Shown: in pieces, positions 5,647 through 10,046 of the stretch | Layout of the letters: every line of letters begins with the position of its first letter | Position numbering within the stretch: the stretch's first letter is position 1 | Source of the DNA: an uncultured Oscillospiraceae bacterium | GTDB lineage: Bacteria; Bacillota; Clostridia; Oscillospirales; Oscillospiraceae | Direction: 5' to 3' | Assembly: GCA_900752285.1 (NCBI GenBank) | Contig: CAADUW010000073.1 | Location: forward strand, 1-10,046 | Length of the DNA: 10,046 bases | Position numbers and translations under genes: made by a program | Notes under the pieces: model-generated | The model's input: the letters and a program-made list of their open reading frames with translations, nothing else | The model's database searches: none | Told to the model about the DNA's origin: nothing

Positions 5647-7092
5647 ATGCTGTATCGTTCTACCCGCGGGGCTTCCCCTGCTGTCAGCAGCGCCGAGGCG
5701 GTGCTCCGCGGCATTGCACCGGACGGCGGTCTGTATCTGCCAGAGACACTGCCTGCCTTTGACGCCCGCGCCTGTCTGAAAATGGATACCATTTCCATGG
5801 CATCCGCCCTGCTGAGCGCCCTGCTGCCGGACATTCCGGATATGGCGGAATTGACCAGCCGGGCTTACTGCGGAAAATTTGAAACAGAGGACCTGACCCC
5901 TACGGTCCCCGTGGGGAACGCCCATGTGCTGGAGCTGTTCCGGGGGCCCACCTCCGCTTTCAAGGATGTTGCGCTGTGCATGCTGCCCCAGCTGCTCACC
6001 GCCGCGAAGGCGCGGCTGGGCGTGGAAAAGGAAACGCTGATCCTCACCGCCACCTCCGGAGACACAGGTAAGGCGGCGCTGGAGGGCTTCCGGGATGTAC
6101 CCGGAATCAGGATCTGCGTGTTCTACCCGGACGGAGGGGTATCTCAGGTCCAGCGGGCACAAATGGTGACGCAGGAAGGCGGCAACGTAACCGTCTGCGC
6201 CGTCCGCGGAAACTTTGACGATGCCCAGACCGGGGTAAAAAATATTTTCTCCGTTTGTGCGGACAGAACGCTTCCATGGCAGCTTTCCAGTGCCAACTCC
6301 ATCAACATCGGCCGTCTGGCGCCCCAGCTGACCTATTACTTTGCCGCCTACCGGGATCTGCTGGCCCGGGGTGCGATCCGGATGGGCGATCCGGTGAACT
6401 TCTCCGTTCCCACGGGTAATTTTGGGGATATTCTGGCCGGGTACCTTGCCAAACAGCTGGGACTGCCCGTGGGCAGACTGCTGTGCGCTTCCAACGCAAA
6501 CAACGTGCTGACGGACTTCATTTCCACCGGCGTGTATGACCGCCGCCGTCCCCTGCACAAAACCCAGTCCCCCTCCATGGACATTCTGGTGTCCTCCAAT
6601 CTGGAGCGGCTGCTGGCACTGCTCAGCGGCGACCCTGCCCTCGTGGCAAATCTCATGGAGCAGCTGCGTGACAAGGGCTTCTACCGGGTGCCCGACCGGC
6701 TTCTTTCCCGGATTCAGGCGGATTTCTTCGCCGGGTACTGTGACGACAGCCGGGGAAGCGACGCCATTGGCCGGGTCTACCGGGAACTGGGCTACCTGAT
6801 GGATCCCCACACTGCGGCAGGCTGGGTCTGCGGGGAGCAGTACCGGGCAGAAACCGGGGACACCGCGCCGCTGGTGGTCCTGTCTACCGCCTCCCCCTAC
6901 AAGTTCCCCGCCGCCGTCCTTGCCGCCATCGGGCAGGAAGCCATGGGCGATGAATTTGACCAGATGGAGCAGCTCTCCGCCTGCACCGGTATGCCCATTC
7001 CCCGGAACCTTGCCAATCTGCGGCAGAAAAAGCAGCGTCACACTGCCGTTGTGGACAAAGACGCCATGCTGGATTTCGTACTGAGGCTGTAA
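5647..7092 (+). CDS. thrC: Threonine synthase
   Basis: A 481-residue cytosolic PLP enzyme converting O-phosphohomoserine to threonine and phosphate, the last pathway step. The N-terminal domain (about 2-80) has the characteristic STRG..., EAVL and G(I)APDGGLYLPE pattern. The PLP lysine is K106 in GPTSAFKD (100-108). SGDTGKAALE (137-146), SSANSINIGRLAPQ (214-227), SVPTGNFGDILAGY (253-266) and SPSMDILVSSNLER (308-321) are family signatures. Length and motifs fit the long threonine synthase type shared by enterobacterial and fungal enzymes rather than the short Bacillus type. The ATG follows AGGAGG with a 5-nt gap. It is first in a plus-strand pair with thrB, 87 bp downstream, and is divergent from hom. 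A weak 6-bp stem (ATATCC 7094-7099, GGATAT 7120-7125) lies between the two genes. Confidence 0.97.
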   Translation: MLYRSTRGASPAVSSAEAVLRGIAPDGGLYLPETLPAFDARACLKMDTISMASALLSALLPDIPDMAELTSRAYCGKFETEDLTPTVPVGNAHVLELFRGPTSAFKDVALCMLPQLLTAAKARLGVEKETLILTATSGDTGKAALEGFRDVPGIRICVFYPDGGVSQVQRAQMVTQEGGNVTVCAVRGNFDDAQTGVKNIFSVCADRTLPWQLSSANSINIGRLAPQLTYYFAAYRDLLARGAIRMGDPVNFSVPTGNFGDILAGYLAKQLGLPVGRLLCASNANNVLTDFISTGVYDRRRPLHKTQSPSMDILVSSNLERLLALLSGDPALVANLMEQLRDKGFYRVPDRLLSRIQADFFAGYCDDSRGSDAIGRVYRELGYLMDPHTAAGWVCGEQYRAETGDTAPLVVLSTASPYKFPAAVLAAIGQEAMGDEFDQMEQLSACTGMPIPRNLANLRQKKQRHTAVVDKDAMLDFVLRL

Positions 7093-7179
7093 AATATCCG
7101 GAGCTTCAGAGTCTCTGTTGGATATACACCATGCAATTGCAATTTTCCACCCACTATCAGAAACAGGAGATAGACAATT

Positions 7180-8070
7180 ATGAAACAGGTAACCATTCGG
7201 GTGCCCGCCACCACCGCCAATCTGGGGCCGGGATTTGATGCCTTTGGCTGTGCCCTGAGCCTTTACACCGACGTGACCTTTACGGAAACGGAAGCCGGTC
7301 TGGAAATCACCGGCTGCGACGAAGCCTATACGGGGCCGGACAACCTTGCCTACACCGCCTACTGCGCCGTGCTTGCCTCCATGAACGAAGAGCTGCGGGG
7401 ACTGAAAATCCACATTGACGCCCATATCCCCATCTGCCGGGGACTCGGTTCCTCCGCCGCCCTGCTGGTAGCCGGTGCCATGGGTGCCAACATTCTGCGG
7501 GGCAACAAGCTGTCCACCCAGGGCCTGCTGAATATTACCAACGCCATGGAGGGGCATCCGGACAACCTTGCCCCCGCCTTTTACGGCGGCCTTACCGCCT
7601 CCATGGTGGACGGCGGTCTGCCGGTGACCGTGAGCTTTCCCCTGCATCCGGGCTGGGAATTTCTGGCGCTGGTGCCGGACTTTGACCTTGCCACAAGCCT
7701 TGCCCGAAGCGTGCTGCCGGAGCAGGTATCCCGGGCGGATGCCATTTACAACATTTCCCATGGCGCCATGGTCCTGAAGGCACTGGAACTGGGGGACGAA
7801 AAGCTGCTGCGCAACGCCATGCAGGACAGGCTCCACCAGAACTATCGGAAAAAGCTGATTCCGGACTACGACCGGATCGAGGCGCTGGTACGCACCACCG
7901 GTGCCGCCTTCTGCCTCAGCGGCGCAGGCTCCACCCTGCTGTGCATCACCCGCAGCGAAACCGCCGCCGGCAGGATTGCCCAAAAGCTGGACTCCGTCAC
8001 CACCGCCCACTGGGAAATTCTCCCCCTGCACGTAGAGTTCCAGGGTGCAAGGATCATAGAAGCAAATTGA
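7180..8070 (+). CDS. thrB: Homoserine kinase (GHMP family)
   Basis: A 296-residue cytosolic GHMP kinase that phosphorylates homoserine to O-phosphohomoserine, the substrate of ThrC encoded just upstream. The N-terminal signature VPATTANLGPGFDAFG is at 8-23. The ATP-binding loop is PICRGLGSSAA (84-94). EGHPDNLAPA (124-133) is typical of homoserine kinases, and the C-terminal glycine motif SGAGST is at 247-252. Length matches the family (about 290-310). The start has AGGAGA about 9 nt upstream. The 87-bp gap after thrC has no strong promoter or terminator that I can see, so cotranscription is likely. A palindromic repeat (8081-8144) begins 10 bp after the stop, followed by a terminator. Confidence 0.97.
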   Translation: MKQVTIRVPATTANLGPGFDAFGCALSLYTDVTFTETEAGLEITGCDEAYTGPDNLAYTAYCAVLASMNEELRGLKIHIDAHIPICRGLGSSAALLVAGAMGANILRGNKLSTQGLLNITNAMEGHPDNLAPAFYGGLTASMVDGGLPVTVSFPLHPGWEFLALVPDFDLATSLARSVLPEQVSRADAIYNISHGAMVLKALELGDEKLLRNAMQDRLHQNYRKKLIPDYDRIEALVRTTGAAFCLSGAGSTLLCITRSETAAGRIAQKLDSVTTAHWEILPLHVEFQGARIIEAN

Positions 8071-8072
8071 CC

Positions 8073-8144
8073 GGCAAACAGGTAAATTGAAATTTAGCGC
8101 ACGGCGCCAAGGACGCTCCGCGCTGTGTACTAAATATCAATTTT
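8073..8144. repeat. Full copy of the dispersed palindromic repeat after thrB
   Basis: The left arm begins AAATTGAAATTTAG (8084-8097). The right arm (8130-8144) reads back as AAAATTGATATTTAG, so the arms pair with few mismatches. An inner CACGGCGC/GCGCTGTG stem (8101-8108, 8120-8127) tolerates one G-T pair. GGCAAACAGG (8073-8082) at its left edge also precedes the copy at 4303. It lies in the convergent gap between thrB and the DUF1846 gene. Confidence 0.7.
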
Positions 8145-8162
8145 CCCCCACGAGCCGAAAAA

Positions 8163-8197
8163 TCCCTCTCCATTTTGATTGGAGAGGGAACTTTTTT
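8163..8197. terminator. Bidirectional terminator between thrB and the DUF1846 gene
   Basis: A 9-bp perfect stem (TCCCTCTCC at 8163-8171, GGAGAGGGA at 8181-8189) has a 9-nt loop. On the plus strand it is followed by ACTTTTTT, ending the thrC-thrB transcript. On the minus strand it is followed by TTTTTC, ending the DUF1846 transcript, whose stop codon is at 8197-8199. Confidence 0.85.
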
Positions 8198-9663
8198 CAG
8201 TTCTTGTATCTGGGCTCGCAGGTCAGGTTCACACCCAGACGCTTGAAGGTTTTTTCGTCCACGGGGGACAGGATCACGGAGGAGTGGACTTCACAGCCCC
8301 GGAGCTTGCTCAGTTGTTCCATGGCAAGCTCTGCCGTGGGGTTGGTCGCGGCGCTGATGCTCAGGGCGATCAGCGTCTCATCGGTATGCAGCCGGGGATT
8401 CCGGTTGCCAAGGTGCTCCACCTTCAGGTGCTGAATAGGATCCAGTGCCGCGGGAGAAATCAGGTGCCACTCATCCGGCATGCCGCCCAGCACCTTCAGC
8501 GCATTCAGCAGCAGTGCGGAGGAAGCGCCCAGCAGATCCGAAGTCTTTCCGGTGACGATCCTTCCGTCCGGCAGCTCCATGGCGGCAGCGGGTCTGCCCG
8601 TTTCCTCTGCCCGCCGCAGAGCAGGCTCCACCGTCCGGCGGGCGTCAGGCGTCACGTCCGCCTTGCGCATCAGCAGTTCCAGCTTCCGCACCACGTCATC
8701 CGACACCTTGCCCTGCTTCTGGTCGCACAGCGCCACGTAATACCGGCGGATGATCTCCTGCCGGGATGCCTCCTTGGCAGCCTCGTCGTTCAGGATGCAA
8801 TTGCCAACCATGTTGACGCCCATGTCCGTGGGGGATTTGTAGGGGCAGTACCCCAGAATCTTTTCAAAAATCGCCGTCAGCACCGGGAAAGCTTCCACGT
8901 CCCGGTTATAGTTCACCGTAGTGACCCCATAGGCTTCCAGATGGAAGGGGTCGATCATGTTCACGTCGTTCAGATCTGCCGTTGCCGCCTCATAGGCAAG
9001 ATTCACCGGGTGGTTCAGCGGCAGATTCCACACAGGAAAGGTCTCGAACTTGGCATAGCCGGCGGTTCTGCCCCGCTTGTGCTCGTGATACAGCTGGCTC
9101 AAACAGGTAGCAAGCTTGCCGCTGCCGGGGCCGGGTGCGGTAACCACCACCAGTTCCCGGGTCGTCTCAATATATTCGTTCTTGCCGAAGCCCTCGTCGC
9201 TGACCACGTGGGCAGTATCGGAGGGGTAGCCCTCAATGCTGAAATGGTGATAAACCTTTACTCCCATGCTCTCCAGCCGCTGCTGAAAAGCAGAAGCCAT
9301 GGCCTGTCCCCGGAACCGGGTCAGTACCACGCTGGAAACATACAGTCCGAAGTCCCGGAACACCCCGATCAGCCGGATCACATCCCGGTCATAGGTAATG
9401 CCCAGATCCCCCCGGATCTTGTTCTTCTCAATATCATCGGCATTGATGGCAATAACCATCTCCACCTGATCCTTCAGCTGCAACAGCATCCGAAGCTTGC
9501 TGTCGGGCTGGAAGCCCGGAAGCACCCGGGACGCATGGTTGTCATCGTAAAGCTTACCGCCGAACTCCAGATAGAGCTTGCCGCCGAACTGGGCGATCCG
9601 CTCCCGGATATGGGCCGACTGCATGGACAGATATTTATCGTTATCAAAAGCCAATTCCCGCAT
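8197..9663 (-). CDS. DUF1846 (UPF0371) family protein
   Basis: A 488-residue protein of the DUF1846/UPF0371 family, common in Firmicutes and about 490-500 residues long elsewhere. I know of no firmly assigned biochemical role. The N-terminus MRELAFDNDKYLSMQSAHIR and the block YLEFGGKLYDDNHASRVLPG are what I recognise the family by. A P-loop-like segment APGPGSGK is at 176-183, preceded by a hydrophobic strand (ELVVVT), suggesting nucleotide binding. No signal peptide or membrane segment is visible, so it should be cytosolic. The ATG at 9661-9663 follows GAAGGA, and a promoter lies at 9696-9724. It appears monocistronic and ends at the terminator shared with thrB. Nothing in the sequence ties it to threonine synthesis. 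Confidence 0.88.
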   Translation of the reverse strand: MRELAFDNDKYLSMQSAHIRERIAQFGGKLYLEFGGKLYDDNHASRVLPGFQPDSKLRMLLQLKDQVEMVIAINADDIEKNKIRGDLGITYDRDVIRLIGVFRDFGLYVSSVVLTRFRGQAMASAFQQRLESMGVKVYHHFSIEGYPSDTAHVVSDEGFGKNEYIETTRELVVVTAPGPGSGKLATCLSQLYHEHKRGRTAGYAKFETFPVWNLPLNHPVNLAYEAATADLNDVNMIDPFHLEAYGVTTVNYNRDVEAFPVLTAIFEKILGYCPYKSPTDMGVNMVGNCILNDEAAKEASRQEIIRRYYVALCDQKQGKVSDDVVRKLELLMRKADVTPDARRTVEPALRRAEETGRPAAAMELPDGRIVTGKTSDLLGASSALLLNALKVLGGMPDEWHLISPAALDPIQHLKVEHLGNRNPRLHTDETLIALSISAATNPTAELAMEQLSKLRGCEVHSSVILSPVDEKTFKRLGVNLTCEPRYKN

Positions 9664-9695
9664 ACCGTTCCTTCTTTCTACATAATTCCTGTGCC

Positions 9696-9724
9696 ATTAT
9701 AGCGGATGCGGCACAAAATAGCAA
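9696..9724 (-). promoter_or_regulatory. Promoter of the DUF1846 gene
   Basis: Minus strand: -10 TATAAT (9696-9701), 17-nt spacer, -35 TTGCTA (9719-9724). The predicted leader is short (about 25-30 nt). It lies back-to-back with the SOS-type promoter at 9766-9794. Confidence 0.7.
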
Positions 9725-9765
9725 GGACAATTCCGCCGTCCGGCATCCACGGCAGGTTTTTCCTC

Positions 9766-9794
9766 TTGACGTTTTCGAACGGATGTTCTATAAT
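9766..9794 (+). promoter_or_regulatory. SOS (LexA-controlled) sigma-A promoter
   Basis: Plus strand: -35 TTGACG (9766-9771), 17-nt spacer, consensus -10 TATAAT (9789-9794). The spacer and first -10 base contain CGAACGGATGTTCT (9776-9789), which matches the Firmicute LexA/DinR box CGAACRNRYGTTYG at 13 of 14 positions. A LexA dimer there would block polymerase directly. The predicted start near 9801 leaves a leader of about 213 nt before the ATG at 10014. Confidence 0.8.
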
Positions 9795-9811
9795 CTGAAC
9801 AGGACGTTTGG

Positions 9812-9908
9812 AGGTAAATTGTTGTTTAGCCTACGGCGCACGCCGTGACAGTTCCCTCAAAGGGGGAGCCAGGAGTGCTTCGCGCCGTGTGCCAAACAAC
9901 AATTCACC
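9812..9908. repeat. Full copy of the dispersed palindromic repeat in the SOS leader
   Basis: GGTAAATTGTTGTTTAGC (9813-9830) pairs with GCCAAACAACAATTCACC (9891-9908) at 16 of 18 positions. Inside are ACGGCGC (9833-9839) paired with GCGCCGT (9882-9888), an alternative ACGGCG/CGCCGT hairpin (9833-9846) and a GTTCCCTCAAAGGGGGAGCC hairpin core (9851-9870). The right half aligns with the 8081-8144 copy (CGCGCC/TGTG and CAATT positions). It falls within the predicted 5' leader of the gene at 10014. Confidence 0.7.
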
Positions 9909-9953
9909 GTTCTCTTCCCCCGAAGGTAAAATCCCCCGGAGGCGTTTTGATAT

Positions 9954-10006
9954 GCTCCCTTTATGAGAGACAGTGAAATAAGAACACTGTCAATCACGAA
10001 GGGAGC
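9954..10006 (+). promoter_or_regulatory. Hairpin masking the ribosome-binding site of the truncated gene
   Basis: A 22-bp stem with four mismatches (one can wobble) pairs GCTCCCTT...GACAGTG (9954-9975) with CACTGTC...AAGGGAGC (9985-10006) around a 9-nt loop. The right arm contains the ribosome-binding site GAAGGGAG (9998-10005), 8 nt before the ATG, so the left arm acts as an anti-Shine-Dalgarno. Such masking is known in insertion-sequence transposase leaders and other tightly restrained genes. It could also be the terminal palindrome of a mobile element. Confidence 0.6.
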
Positions 10007-10013
10007 GTTGTTC

Positions 10014-10046
10014 ATGTCAAGAGGGAAAACCAGCAGATCAGAGCAA
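10014..10046 (+). CDS. Start of an unidentified gene, cut off by the window end
   Basis: Eleven codons are visible, MSRGKTSRSEQ, open to the edge. The ATG has a good ribosome-binding site (GAAGGGAG, 8 nt upstream) lying inside the hairpin at 9954-10006, and the LexA-box promoter at 9766-9794 points toward it. The basic, serine-rich start would suit a DNA-binding or transposase/recombinase-type protein, but eleven residues are far too few to identify it. Expression is predicted to rise on DNA damage if the leader is one transcript. Confidence 0.55.
   Translation, partial: MSRGKTSRSEQ

Noticed and set aside
5341..8031. Open frame of 896 residues on the minus strand antisense to thrC and thrB
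   Set aside because: It overlaps three genes with clear catalytic motifs, has low-complexity composition rich in G, H and Q, and no recognisable domain. Long antisense frames are expected from GC-rich codon usage.
8179..9702. Plus-strand 507-residue open frame opposite the DUF1846 gene
   Set aside because: Same reasoning: the minus-strand frame carries the family features, promoter and ribosome-binding site, while this one runs across the terminator and promoter.
9954..10046. Assigning the right-edge gene to a specific insertion-sequence family
   Set aside because: The RBS-masking palindrome is suggestive, but eleven residues match no family I can name with confidence, and the other end of any element is outside the window.
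1..10046. CRISPR array, phage genes, toxin-antitoxin pair or defence system
   Set aside because: No regularly spaced direct repeats, no phage or defence motifs, and all complete genes are tRNAs, threonine biosynthesis, a HAD phosphatase or DUF1846.

Overview
The window looks like a piece of a moderately GC-rich chromosome from an anaerobic gut Firmicute, probably Oscillospiraceae/Ruminococcaceae (relatives of Faecalibacterium, Gemmiger or Subdoligranulum). I infer this from the strong Shine-Dalgarno sites, Firmicute-type TTGACA/TATAAT promoters, a Firmicute-type LexA box, a UPF0371/DUF1846 gene, protein style, and dispersed palindromic repeats with GGGGGAGCC-type cores that I recall from that group. 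This is recognition, not a database result.

Layout. Positions 1-303 hold no gene I can support, only hairpin-rich DNA. At 304-552 three tRNA genes (His-GUG, Arg-UCU, Gly-UCC) lie on the minus strand. They have one strong promoter at 586-614 and a terminator at 264-298. Next is a minus-strand Cof-type HAD phosphatase (611-1465) with its own promoter. The gap 1466-1919 holds that promoter, a half-copy of a dispersed repeat, a terminator hairpin and a 163-bp inverted-repeat element ending one base before the asd stop codon.

The centre is a complete aspartate-to-threonine pathway in two divergent units. Minus strand: homoserine dehydrogenase (hom), aspartate kinase (lysC-like), aspartate-semialdehyde dehydrogenase (asd). 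Plus strand: threonine synthase (thrC) and homoserine kinase (thrB). The order of action is aspartate kinase, Asd, Hom, ThrB, ThrC. The two units start from promoters whose -10 boxes overlap, so they probably compete for polymerase. A shared bidirectional terminator at 8163-8197 separates thrB from a convergent DUF1846 (UPF0371) gene at 8197-9663.

The right edge (9664-10046) is the least ordinary part. A near-consensus sigma-A promoter carries a LexA (SOS) box in its spacer and reads rightward through a palindromic repeat and a hairpin that hides the ribosome-binding site of a gene cut off by the window end. Members of one palindromic repeat family lie at about 1671, 4313-4352, 8081-8144 and 9812-9908. 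Most of the window is housekeeping metabolism. I see no CRISPR array, defence island, phage or secretion system. The SOS-controlled truncated gene and the repeats are what merit follow-up.
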